Below are positions 1 through 7,552 of a DNA stretch of 64,000 bases, piece after piece. This DNA comes from Aeromonas piscicola (GTDB lineage Bacteria > Pseudomonadota > Gammaproteobacteria > Enterobacterales > Aeromonadaceae): the NCBI RefSeq assembly GCF_000820005.1, contig NZ_CDBL01000086.1, forward strand, positions 24,005 to 88,004. The letters are read 5' to 3'. A model generated the notes under the pieces. That model had not been told where the DNA came from. It saw only the letters and a list, made by a program, of their open reading frames with translations, and searched no databases. Within the stretch, counting starts at the first letter, position 1, and each line of letters starts with the position of its first letter. Made by a program: the position numbers and the translations under genes.

Positions 1-642
1 CGTCTAAGCCTGCTGGTCGAACACGAACAACTGAGCCGGGAGCAGCGTAAACAAGCTCGGCTGGTCAAGCAGGCAAGGCTCAAACTCCAGGCCACGGTGC
101 AGGAGCTGGACTACCAGTCAGCACGCAACCTGGAGCGGTCACAGGTAGCAAATCTGGCCCAAGGAGAGTGGCTGCGCCGGGGCCAGAACCTGCTCATTAC
201 CGGCCCCTGTGGCTGTGGAAAAACCTACCTGGCTTGTGCGCTGGGCTACCAAGCCTGCCAGCAAGGGCATAGCACTCGTTACTACCGGCTGCCACGTCTG
301 CTGCTTGAACTGAGCCAGGCCAAGGTAGATGGCAGTTACGCCAGACTGCTGGGTCAACTGGCAAGGATAGAGCTGCTGATCCTCGATGACTGGGGACTGG
401 AAGCGGTGAATGCCGAGCAGCGCAACGCACTGCTGGAGATCATGGATGATCGGTATGGGAAATACTCGACGGTCGTGGTCAGTCAGCTGCCAACGGAAGA
501 GTGGTACGCGAGCTTGGGGGACAACACCCTGGCAGATGCGATCCTGGACCGGCTGATGCACAACGCTCACCGGCTGTCACTGAAGGGAGAATCGATGAGA
601 AAGAGGAGAAGTGAGTTGACCCAATCTGAACAGTCGAGTTAG
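1..642 (+). CDS. istB: IstB-like ATP-binding transposition helper, 5'-truncated by window edge
   Basis: The frame is open from base 1, so the annotated internal GTG at 97 is probably not the true start; about 213 residues are visible against roughly 250 in the family. It has a Walker A motif (GPCGCGKTYL), a Walker B motif (LLILDDWG) and a basic C-terminus. IstB proteins are AAA+ ATPases that work with the IstA transposase to choose and activate targets in IS21 transposition. The terminal repeats follow within about 40 bases of the stop, as usual for istB in IS21 elements. Certain as to family; the exact IS name cannot be given. Confidence 0.93.
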   Translation, partial: RLSLLVEHEQLSREQRKQARLVKQARLKLQATVQELDYQSARNLERSQVANLAQGEWLRRGQNLLITGPCGCGKTYLACALGYQACQQGHSTRYYRLPRLLLELSQAKVDGSYARLLGQLARIELLILDDWGLEAVNAEQRNALLEIMDDRYGKYSTVVVSQLPTEEWYASLGDNTLADAILDRLMHNAHRLSLKGESMRKRRSELTQSEQSS

Positions 643-676
643 AAACGGGATGACGTGAGCGCGTTAAGGATCAGGG

Positions 677-722
677 TGTTCACGTTGGCCGGAATGGCTG
701 TTCAACTTCGCCGGAATACGCA
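677..722 (+). repeat. IS21-type terminal repeats (right end)
   Basis: Two related 19-base blocks lie in tandem: TGTTCACGTTGGCCGGAAT at 677-695 and TGTTCAACTTCGCCGGAAT at 699-717. The second runs on into ACGCA, the likely outer tip near 722. Multiple tandem end repeats are typical binding sites for IS21-family transposases. The boundary is inferred from the repeat pattern; the left end is not available for comparison. Confidence 0.72.
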
Positions 723-775
723 CTTTCACGCTTGTCTTTTTAGAGGGCTTCTACAACTAGGGTTGCTGCATTTTT

Positions 776-1312
776 TTGACGCTAGCCCTCGAATTTCACC
801 CTCCACTCTGCGATGGGGAAAGAGTATCGGCACTCACCATTAAGCATGCCCAAATTGTCCACGACTGGTATCAGGAGAAGACAGTTTCTGCCCGGCTCCT
901 GGATGGTGATGATCTATCAGTAGATATTGTGCGATTTGCAGACGTGCCTGCATTTGTAATTTTGAAAGCGCTGGCTCTGGATCAGCGTCAGGAGAGGAAG
1001 GATGCCGCTGACCTAATCCACGTGATCAGATACTCAGGCTCGATAGAGGAAGTCGCCGCCCTATTCGTTCAGCGCATTCGTTCAAAACAGCACCCAGAGG
1101 CCTTGAAAGATGGGTTCGCGGCGCTCGCTAGGCGTTTTGGGGATGACGAGCATGGTGAAGGCTATGAGAAGGTAGGGGCTGTTGCCTACGCTCACTTCTA
1201 TGGTGAAGATGACGAAGACGAAGACGAAGATGAGCTTGTTGGTCGTCAGCGTTTTGCTGCAGGGTTAGTCCAGAACTTACTGACCGAGATTGAGAGGCAG
1301 CTGGCAATCTAA
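776..1312 (+). pseudogene. C-terminal remnant of a probable nucleotidyltransferase-like (AbiEii-like) protein
   Basis: The open frame begins only after an in-frame stop at 758-760, just inside the IS21 end, with no good ribosome-binding site; the TTG at 776 is nominal. The visible 178 residues contain VPAFVILKALALDQRQERKD followed by AADLIHV, which resembles the 'K-A-L-A...R...KDA-DL' helix of AbiEii/DUF1814-type nucleotidyltransferases. The catalytic N-terminal GS...DxD part is missing. Near the C-terminus is a strongly acidic run (GEDDEDEDEDE). The likely reading is that the 5' half was lost when the IS element inserted. The family assignment is tentative; truncation is well supported by the position. 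Confidence 0.5.
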
Positions 1313-1712
1313 CAAAAACAGAATTGCTCCATACCAAACTTGGTTTTGTGGCGGATCCATCTACTCAGTGGTCGCTGACCACAATGTAATGTTTAACAGG
1401 GAATGTTATGAGATATTTGACAAAAAACATTACATTTTATGTGTCCAATTGGATATTGAAGCACTCAAACCCCTTTGCATGCAGCCCGTTATTGTCACAC
1501 AACTCACCCAGTCGTGAAGTATCAGGTAAATCTAACCGTTTTAATCGGCAACAGATTGCCAGAAGGCCCTGTTCATTCAGGGCCTTTTTTTTCCCCGTTA
1601 TTGACGCAGGCTCGCCATGCAGTACTGTTCCTGTGCAAACTTGTCGGGTATTTTCCCCGCATGACATGCCTTGGGCTTATGATCAGGGCGACCTGTTTGC
1701 CAGAGAGAACAC
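1313..1712. other. Intergenic stretch with a terminator-like hairpin
   Basis: No convincing gene is seen between the remnant and the next CDS. The part from about 1390 to 1560 is AT-richer than its surroundings. A strong hairpin (AAGGCCCTG, loop TTCATT, CAGGGCCTT, then a T-run) lies at 1563-1590 on the + strand and must terminate a transcript from the left whose gene is no longer recognisable. The promoter of the binding-protein gene should lie between 1590 and 1712. Confidence 0.5.
1563..1590 (+). terminator. Rho-independent terminator
   Basis: A perfect 9-bp stem (AAGGCCCTG / CAGGGCCTT) with a 6-base loop is followed by eight T residues. No intact gene upstream matches it, so it may be left over from the region disturbed by the IS element. 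Confidence 0.8.
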
Positions 1713-2471
1713 ATGGGGTTTTTGTATCGCATTCTACTGCTCGCTGTTTGCCTGACCGCCACCATGGCAGCGCCCTTGCTCGCGGCAGCCGAGCCGCTGC
1801 GGGTGGGCGTCAGCTTCGCCATCCCCCCTTATGTGATAGAGGACGAGGGCCGCGGGATCGAGCTCGACCTGCTGCGAGAGGCCTTTCGCAACAGCGGCTA
1901 TGAGCCCAGTTTTGAATATTTGCCGCTGGAACGTACCTTCCGGATGCTGGAATCCGGCAAGCTGGATGCCATTATCAACGTCAAACCCGGCATGTTGAGC
2001 AATGTCTTTCTGTCACAGCCGGTGATCGCCTTCCACAACCGGGTATTCACCCTCAGCAAGACCCATATCAGCACCCTGGATGACATGAAAATGCTGCGAG
2101 TCAGCGCCTTCCAGCGGGCACGTCAGGTGCTGGGAGGTGCCTTCGCCAGCATGGCCGATCAGAATCCCCGTTATGAGGAGGTTGCCAAGCAGCAGGGGCA
2201 GGTGCACAGACTGATGCTGGGACGAGTGGATGCAGTGGTCCTGGAACAGCGGGTGTTTTACTACTATCTGGCGCAACTGGCCGACAGCAAATATGGTGCC
2301 GAGCTCTACGCGCCTGGCCGAGTCAGGCAATATGACCTGTTTGCCCCTACCCAGTATCACTTTGCCTTTCGCCAGGCGGTGCAACAACGCTGGTTTGATC
2401 GCCAGTTGAATGCCATGCGGGCCGATGGCCGGTATCAGAAAATCTTCGAGACGTATGGCGCCACGCCTTGA
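1713..2471 (+). CDS. Periplasmic solute-binding protein, SBP_bac_3 family (orphan)
   Basis: 252 residues. A signal peptide occupies about residues 1-26 (hydrophobic run, cleavage near LLAAAEP). The mature part starts with LRVGVSFAIPPYV and continues with the GIELDLLREAF pattern typical of family 3 binding proteins for polar amino acids. No permease or ATPase gene is adjacent, so it may serve a distant transporter or act as a sensor-type binding protein. A second, unrelated-looking orphan of this superfamily lies at 48410-49183, and a third such domain is fused to a diguanylate cyclase at 7553-8968. The ligand cannot be told from sequence. Confidence 0.88.
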   Translation: MGFLYRILLLAVCLTATMAAPLLAAAEPLRVGVSFAIPPYVIEDEGRGIELDLLREAFRNSGYEPSFEYLPLERTFRMLESGKLDAIINVKPGMLSNVFLSQPVIAFHNRVFTLSKTHISTLDDMKMLRVSAFQRARQVLGGAFASMADQNPRYEEVAKQQGQVHRLMLGRVDAVVLEQRVFYYYLAQLADSKYGAELYAPGRVRQYDLFAPTQYHFAFRQAVQQRWFDRQLNAMRADGRYQKIFETYGATP

Positions 2472-2484
2472 GCCAGAAACATAA

Positions 2485-2509
2485 AAGCCAGCCTGTGACA
2501 GGCTGGCTT
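2485..2509 (-). terminator. Hairpin terminator of the 40-residue gene, possibly bidirectional
   Basis: AAGCCAGCCTG / CAGGCTGGCTT forms an 11-bp stem with a 3-base loop. Read on the minus strand it is followed by TTTTATGTTT, so it best serves the small minus-strand gene at 2547-2669. It also lies just after the + strand binding-protein gene. Confidence 0.75.
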
Positions 2510-2546
2510 GATACTGGCTCCGGAGGAACTACAGCGTGGAGGAGCG

Positions 2547-2669
2547 TTACTTGATCGCGCTGCCGTTTTTCAGATCTGCTTTCTGACGTTTGGCTTCGCG
2601 CTTCTCTTTCAGTGACAGCTGCGGCTTTTTCTTGGCATCTTTGCCGTTGTGATGTTCTTTGTTACTCAT
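2547..2669 (-). CDS. Small highly basic protein, 40 residues, function unknown
   Basis: The frame reads MSNKEHHNGKDAKKKPQLSL..., ending ...KNGSAIK. GGAG lies 7 bases before this ATG; a second ATG sits directly upstream but too close to the site. A hairpin with a T-run lies 38 bases after the stop on the same strand, so it looks like an independent transcription unit. The product is rich in Lys and Arg with no hydrophobic segment, so it is probably cytoplasmic and could bind nucleic acid or ribosomes; that is inference. I do not recognise a named family. Confidence 0.7.
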   Translation of the reverse strand: MSNKEHHNGKDAKKKPQLSLKEKREAKRQKADLKNGSAIK

Positions 2670-2672
2670 CAT

Positions 2673-3122
2673 CAAACTCCAAAAATGTTACCCAGACAGT
2701 TGGAACCCAGGTTCCAGCATGCCATCCGAATCGTAGACTTCAGTACGCTTTCAGTGACGACCGGTTGATCGCACTCACTCCAGCATACCCCCAATCTTGC
2801 GCAAGAATCCACCCTCATCCGTCAGGCTTCATTATGGGCCGGGTTCCGGCGATCCCTGGACACGGCGAGCAAGGGCATGAACGGCCAGAAAATCTGAATA
2901 TTCCTTATAAAATCTGGCCCCCTCGACTTATTTAATTACCAACTGAAATAAATCACCAAAAGTAGAAGACAACTATTAATTAAATAAGAAGAGGTAATTT
3001 AGATAAGCATTCTCACTCTCGCCAGAAACAAAACGTTACAACCTGCCGCAGCCGTTTTATTTTCAAGCTGATATTATCCAACCCTATTTGTGAAAATATT
3101 ATATCGAGAATAAGGATATCCC
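2673..3122. other. Intergenic region, AT-rich in its second half
   Basis: No convincing open frame on either strand. It must carry the promoter of the minus-strand small gene (near 2690-2800) and that of the CDF transporter. From about 2895 to 3120 it is markedly AT-rich (runs such as TTAATTAAATAAG), as is common for promoter regions in this genome. No metal-regulator operator could be named with confidence. Confidence 0.4.
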
Positions 3123-4001
3123 ATGACCAGAAAAACCAGAGCGGCCTTGGTCTCGGTTTGCTCCAATATCACACTGATTATCATCAAGATATTTGCCGGG
3201 ATCCTGAGTGGCTCCGTCAGTATTATTTCAGAAGCCATCCACTCGGCAATGGACCTGGTTGCGGCCCTCATCGCCCTGTTTGCGGTACGTCGGTCGGATA
3301 TTCCACCCGATCAACGCCACCCCTATGGCCATGACAAGATCGAAAACGTCTCCGGCGTCATAGAGGCCCTGTTGATCCTGCTGGCCGCGGGCTGGATCAT
3401 CTTCGAAGCCATCGGCAAGTTGCTCACACCAACACCGATCGAAAGCGTAGGCTTTGGCGTGCTGGTCATGCTGATCTCGGCGCTGGTCAACAGCGGTGTC
3501 TCCACCTATCTCTACCGGGTGGCGAAAGAGGAGGAATCTGTCGCTCTGGCCGCCGATGCCCTGCACCTCAAGGCTGACGTGTTGACCTCTCTCGGGGTCG
3601 CGGTCGGCCTGCTCGGCATCTGGATCGCCGACGGGCTGGGCTACAACCTCTATCTGCTCGACCCCATAGTGGCCATCTGCGTGGCGATCTTCATTCTCAG
3701 GGAAGCCATCGCCATGCTCAATCAGGCCTTTCAGCCCCTGCTGGATCACAGCATGAGCGAGGAGGAGCTGGCCATCACCACTCAGGTGATCGAGCAGTGC
3801 TGCCCCGAGCATGGCGGCTTTCACGCCCTGCGCAGTCGACAGGCCGGACGCCGTCGTCACATAGATTTCCACCTGACCCTGCCCAAGGAGATGAGCATAG
3901 AGCACTCCCATGCCATCTGTGATCGGATAGAACAGGGCATAATGCGCCACCTGCCCCATGCCATAGTGTTGATCCATGTCGAACCAAGCGGCCACGGTTG
4001 A
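3123..4001 (+). CDS. Cation diffusion facilitator (CDF) family divalent metal exporter
   Basis: 292 residues, the usual CDF length, with about six membrane helices followed by a cytoplasmic C-terminal domain from about residue 205. The transmembrane metal site is visible as HSAMD in helix 2 and HLKAD (HxxxD) in helix 5. RHPYGHDKIE between helices is the conserved loop motif. CDF proteins exchange Zn2+, Fe2+, Mn2+ or Co2+ for protons across the inner membrane. Related to FieF/YiiP, but the metal cannot be assigned. AAGGAT precedes the ATG by 6 bases. It appears to be a single-gene unit. Confidence 0.93.
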   Translation: MTRKTRAALVSVCSNITLIIIKIFAGILSGSVSIISEAIHSAMDLVAALIALFAVRRSDIPPDQRHPYGHDKIENVSGVIEALLILLAAGWIIFEAIGKLLTPTPIESVGFGVLVMLISALVNSGVSTYLYRVAKEEESVALAADALHLKADVLTSLGVAVGLLGIWIADGLGYNLYLLDPIVAICVAIFILREAIAMLNQAFQPLLDHSMSEEELAITTQVIEQCCPEHGGFHALRSRQAGRRRHIDFHLTLPKEMSIEHSHAICDRIEQGIMRHLPHAIVLIHVEPSGHG

Positions 4002-4171
4002 GATACGTGCGATGCAAACCGGAAAATGCGAGAAATCTGTAGTGAACTGGCAGATAAATAACGGAAAAAAGCGTGGAACCCGCACTTTTATGGCCATAGA
4101 GCGCATTGCGTAAGAAATAGTCGGCGAAAATGTGTTAGGGTATCCCATCCCCCAGCCGCCAGGAGCGCGCC

Positions 4172-4456
4172 GTGAAAAAGTTGGAAATGAAAGACCTCAC
4201 CGAGGCCGAAAAGGCCGAGATAACCCTGTTGCTCCAAAAAGCCCAGGCCAATGCTGACCATCAGCTGACCAACGCAGAACGTAACAGGATCCGTGAGGAA
4301 GGCCGGCTTAAAATCGTGGCAGATCGTGCAGAGGCGGCCAAGGTGGCCTCCAAACTGGCTCGGGAGAAGGCCAAAGAGCGGGCCAGAAATCAGGTGCTGC
4401 CAGAAACCTTCAGCTGGATCGACTCCGTCAGCAACAAGTTCCGCAGCAAGCGCTGA
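4172..4456 (+). CDS. Small charged helical protein of unknown function
   Basis: 94 residues from a GTG start with AGGAG 7 bases upstream. The sequence is almost entirely charged and alanine-rich (for example EAEKAEITLLLQKAQA and KLAREKAKERARNQ), predicting long helices or a coiled coil with no membrane segment or signal peptide. The C-terminus ends in SNKFRSKR. A stable hairpin follows after 20 bases. I do not recognise a named family; it is probably a conserved cytoplasmic protein of the lineage. Confidence 0.72.
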   Translation: MKKLEMKDLTEAEKAEITLLLQKAQANADHQLTNAERNRIREEGRLKIVADRAEAAKVASKLAREKAKERARNQVLPETFSWIDSVSNKFRSKR

Positions 4457-4476
4457 GTTAGCGCTGTGTTGATGAG

Positions 4477-4509
4477 CGCCCACCCACACCAGACCGGTGT
4501 GGGTGGGCG
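4477..4509 (+). terminator. Hairpin terminator after the 94-residue gene
   Basis: GCGCCCACCCACACC pairs almost perfectly with GGTGTGGGTGGGCG. The following GTTTGCC is a weak U-tract, so termination may be imperfect. Confidence 0.6.
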
Positions 4510-4957
4510 TTTGCCATTAAGGCCCTGCGGAAACCAAGGAAGAGCTCTTCTATACAGCTCTACAGCTCTTGATCAGGAACGCCTCTACGCCAGTCAGAAA
4601 GCGGTCACAAAGAAGCTCAGCGCCAATCATAGCAGGCGTCAACGCTCAATCTCTCCAATGAACACCGTGGCTCATGTGACAATATGAAGTTGGTAGCACG
4701 TCGATAACCAGAAATTAATATTGAGATAAAGTTTGCTTTAACGAAGAGAGCATGTTTTAATCTCTCTCGATGGTTCGGTAGTTCAGACCTGATTATGTTA
4801 GGCAGTCATTTTAGTAAAGCAGTGATTAGTATAAGAGTTATCTACGATAGTTCTTATTAAATAATTCTCCTTCTTTAGTGCTCCCCATACGTATTGCTGA
4901 CGAAAAATCATAGATTGCCAATTTTTGGCACTTAAAACACTATTTTAGGAAATTATT
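4510..4957. other. Intergenic region with probable long 5' leader of the cold-shock gene
   Basis: No gene was found. The part from about 4690 to 4957 is AT-rich and carries the promoter and leader of the cold-shock gene. CspA-family mRNAs usually have leaders of 100 bases or more that act as RNA thermosensors, and the spacing here allows one. I could not identify a clear cold-box sequence or a sure -10 element. Confidence 0.45.
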
Positions 4958-5170
4958 ATGTCTAACAAAATGACTGGTACCGTTAAGTTCTTCAACGCTG
5001 AGAAAGGTTTTGGCTTCATCTCCCCGGCTGACGGCAGCAAAGACGTGTTCGTACACTTCTCCGCTATCCAGTCTACCAGCTTCAAAACCCTGGACGAAGG
5101 TCAGCGCGTTGAGTTCACCATCGAGCAAGGCCAGAAAGGCCCGGCTGCTGCCAACGTAGTTGGTCTGTAA
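4958..5170 (+). CDS. Cold-shock protein, CspA family
   Basis: 70 residues, a single cold-shock domain. RNP1 (KGFGFI) and RNP2 (VFVHFS) are intact with the aromatic residues that stack on single-stranded RNA or DNA. Such proteins act as RNA chaperones; some are cold-induced (CspA, CspB), others constitutive (CspC, CspE). The paralog cannot be fixed from sequence, although the long AT-rich leader would fit a cold-induced member. AGGA precedes the ATG closely, and a strong terminator follows. Confidence 0.95.
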   Translation: MSNKMTGTVKFFNAEKGFGFISPADGSKDVFVHFSAIQSTSFKTLDEGQRVEFTIEQGQKGPAAANVVGL

Positions 5171-5230
5171 TTCAAGCAAGGAAGCCTTCACGCTCGCTAA
5201 CGCCTGCTGAGAAGACCTTCTGCAAGAATT

Positions 5231-5257
5231 AAAAAAACCCGCCTAGGCGGGTTTTTT
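5231..5257 (+). terminator. Rho-independent terminator of the cold-shock gene
   Basis: AAAAAAACCCGCC / GGCGGGTTTTTT hairpin with a tiny loop (TA) and flanking A and T runs, so it could work in both directions. Confidence 0.92.
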
Positions 5258-5385
5258 GTTGCCTGCAATTCAGCATTTCCCCTCCCCCCAGACGCTTTCT
5301 CCCTCTGTTTAGCCGTTCCGCCTCACCCCTTTTCTTCCGGTATCCCTCCTGCATCTCCTGGTTGGCGCTAACATGACAACACAAC

Positions 5386-5404
5386 CTTAATGAGATTAAT
5401 TATC
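5386..5404 (+). promoter_or_regulatory. Putative Fur box upstream of the siderophore receptor
   Basis: CTTAATGAGATTAATTATC matches the 19-bp Fur consensus GATAATGATAATCATTATC at 14 positions. It lies in the otherwise gene-free stretch 5258-5533 in front of an IrgA-type TonB-dependent receptor, a classic Fur target. Binding is not shown. Confidence 0.6.
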
Positions 5405-5566
5405 GTTTACACATCATCCCATGATCATTACAATGCCTGCCGACGAACGGGAGGATTATCCAATTGAACCTGCCCGGTCCGGGTTTCACGCGGGATGCGG
5501 TGAAACCACCCCATAGATTCACCCAAAGGATGAATGCATCTTCTTACTAAAAGAGTTCAGGCCAAC

Positions 5567-7522
5567 ATGATAAAAATGCACCGCAACAAGCTGACCACGC
5601 TCATTCTCGCCGCCCTCGCCTCTCACGCCTATGCCGCCGAGCAGGAGGTCATGGTCGTGACCGCCTCCGGCTTCCAGCAGAAGATCGAGGATACCGCCGC
5701 CTCCATCTCGGTGGTAACCCGCGAGCAATTGGAAAAACGCGCCTATCGCGACGTGACCGATGCCCTGAAAGACGTACCGGGCGTAGTGATCACCGGGGGT
5801 GGCAGCAGCAGCGACATCAGCATTCGTGGCATGGGCTCCAAATACACGCTGATGCTGGTGGATGGTAAACGGGTCGACAGCCGCGGCACTCGCCCCAACA
5901 GCGATGGCCCAGGCATAGAGCAGGGCTGGTTGCCACCGTTGCAAGCCATCGAACGGATCGAGGTGGTGCGTGGCCCCATGTCCTCCCGTTACGGCTCGGA
6001 TGCCATGGGCGGCGTCATCAACGTCATTACCCGCAAGACCGCCAGCATGACGGCATGGCAGGGGTCGCTGCATGCCGACTCCACCTTCCAGGAGAACAAG
6101 GACTCCGGCGACATCTTCCAGACCAACGCTTACACGGCCGGTGCTCTGGTGGACGGGTTGCTGGGGGTGCGCCTGAACGGTCAACTCTCCCATCGCGGTG
6201 AGGATCAGTTCCAGAACGGGTTCGCCGAGCAGGAGATGCGCAGCGGTACAGCCGTGTTCAGTCTGACCCCGGACGAGCACAACCGCTTCGACTTCGAGGC
6301 CAGCCGCGGCCTGCAGGATCGCAACCGCACACCGGGTGAATCCCTCTCGGCCAAGTCCAAACCCAGCCTGAGCACTTACGAGCGCACCAACTACGCCATC
6401 ACCCACGACGGCCGCTACGACTTTGGCTCCTCTACCAGCTATCTGCAGCGGGAAGAGAACACCAACCCCGGCCGCCAGATGAAGCTGATCAACACCATAG
6501 CCGACACCCATACCCAGTTTGAGCTCGAGGATCACTACCTGAGCGTGGGTGGCCAATACCGCTACGAGGATCTGCAGGATCAGGGCAACCAGCTCAACGT
6601 GGCCAACCGCGCCAACCAGCTGACCCGCTGGAGCTGGGCCATGTTCGTGGAAGATGAGTGGGCACTGACCGACACCTTCGCCCTGACCGGGGGCGTGCGC
6701 ATGGACAGGGATCAGAACTACGGCACCCACTGGAGCCCGCGTCTGTACGGGGTCTGGCATCCGGCCGAGTTCTGGACCTTGAAAGGGGGCGTCTCCACCG
6801 GCTACCGTTCACCGGATCTGCGCATGTCGGCTGCCAACTGGGGCCAGGCCACGGGGGGCGGCACCCAGGACGGCATGCTGGTCGGCAGCCCGGAACTCAA
6901 GCCAGAAACCAGCGTGAGCCAGGAAATCGCCCTGCTGTGGGATGGTCAGGAAGGGCTGAGCACAGGGCTGACCCTGTTCAACACCGACTTCGAGGACAAG
7001 ATCTCCGAGATCCGCCGTTGCACCAGCAAGAGCGATCCCTCCTGCACCCTGAACGGTCACACCTATGACTTCATCAGCGACCGCATCAACGTCGACAAGG
7101 CGAACATGCGCGGGGTGGAAGGGACGGCCAACTGGACCATCAATGAAGATTGGTCGCTGGCCTCCAGCTACACCTTCACCCAGTCCGAGCAGAAGAGCGG
7201 CCCGATGGAAGGCAAGGCACTGAATCAGATGCCGCGCCACATGTTCAACACTACGGTCGACTGGCAGACCACAGAAGAGGTCAGCCTCTGGTCCAGGGTC
7301 AACTTCCGCAGCAAGACCTCCGATTACCTGAGCCGGGTCAAGATGGCAGAGGGCACGCCTTCTTACACCTTCTTCGACACCGGTCTGGTCTACAAGGCCA
7401 ACAAGAACCTGAACGTGACCGCCGGCATCTACAACCTGTTCGACAAGACGGTGGATTACACCAGCTTCGGCACAGTGCTGGACGGTCGTCGCTACAACCT
7501 GGGGATGACCTACAACTTCTGA
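5567..7522 (+). CDS. irgA: TonB-dependent catecholate siderophore receptor, IrgA type
   Basis: Outer-membrane 22-strand barrel with N-terminal plug. From the ATG at 5567 there is a good signal peptide (MIKMHRNKLTTLILAALASH, cleavage after AYA), so I prefer it to the in-frame ATG at 5534, which would add an uncharged leader and sits too near its AAAGGA. A TonB-box-like EVMVVTA lies near the mature start, then the plug with DVPGVVITGGG and SIRGMG. The barrel ends in Phe. Segments such as SDGPGIEQGWLPPLQAIERI closely recall V. cholerae IrgA, an enterobactin receptor. A Fur box lies upstream. The substrate is inferred from similarity only. Confidence 0.9.
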   Translation: MIKMHRNKLTTLILAALASHAYAAEQEVMVVTASGFQQKIEDTAASISVVTREQLEKRAYRDVTDALKDVPGVVITGGGSSSDISIRGMGSKYTLMLVDGKRVDSRGTRPNSDGPGIEQGWLPPLQAIERIEVVRGPMSSRYGSDAMGGVINVITRKTASMTAWQGSLHADSTFQENKDSGDIFQTNAYTAGALVDGLLGVRLNGQLSHRGEDQFQNGFAEQEMRSGTAVFSLTPDEHNRFDFEASRGLQDRNRTPGESLSAKSKPSLSTYERTNYAITHDGRYDFGSSTSYLQREENTNPGRQMKLINTIADTHTQFELEDHYLSVGGQYRYEDLQDQGNQLNVANRANQLTRWSWAMFVEDEWALTDTFALTGGVRMDRDQNYGTHWSPRLYGVWHPAEFWTLKGGVSTGYRSPDLRMSAANWGQATGGGTQDGMLVGSPELKPETSVSQEIALLWDGQEGLSTGLTLFNTDFEDKISEIRRCTSKSDPSCTLNGHTYDFISDRINVDKANMRGVEGTANWTINEDWSLASSYTFTQSEQKSGPMEGKALNQMPRHMFNTTVDWQTTEEVSLWSRVNFRSKTSDYLSRVKMAEGTPSYTFFDTGLVYKANKNLNVTAGIYNLFDKTVDYTSFGTVLDGRRYNLGMTYNF

Positions 7523-7528
7523 TGATGA

Positions 7529-7552
7529 GCCGCCGCCCCCCTGGGCGGCGGC
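7529..7552. repeat. Perfect inverted repeat between convergent genes
   Basis: GCCGCCGCCC / GGGCGGCGGC with a 4-base loop lies exactly between the stops of the receptor and the convergent cyclase gene. Neither strand has a clear T-run, so this may stall or protect transcripts rather than be a standard terminator. Confidence 0.55.

Larger units (their letters stand above)
1..722 (+). mobile_element. Right end of an IS21-family insertion sequence (left part outside window)
   Basis: The segment holds the 3' part of an istB-type gene followed by two related terminal repeats near 677-695 and 699-722. The sequence ends in CA, which is expected for IS21-family tips (TG at the outer 5' end read inward). 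The transposase gene istA and the left end lie outside the window, so neither the target duplication nor the completeness of the element can be judged. The element abuts a truncated nucleotidyltransferase-like gene, so the insertion probably disrupted or deleted part of it. Confidence 0.8.
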
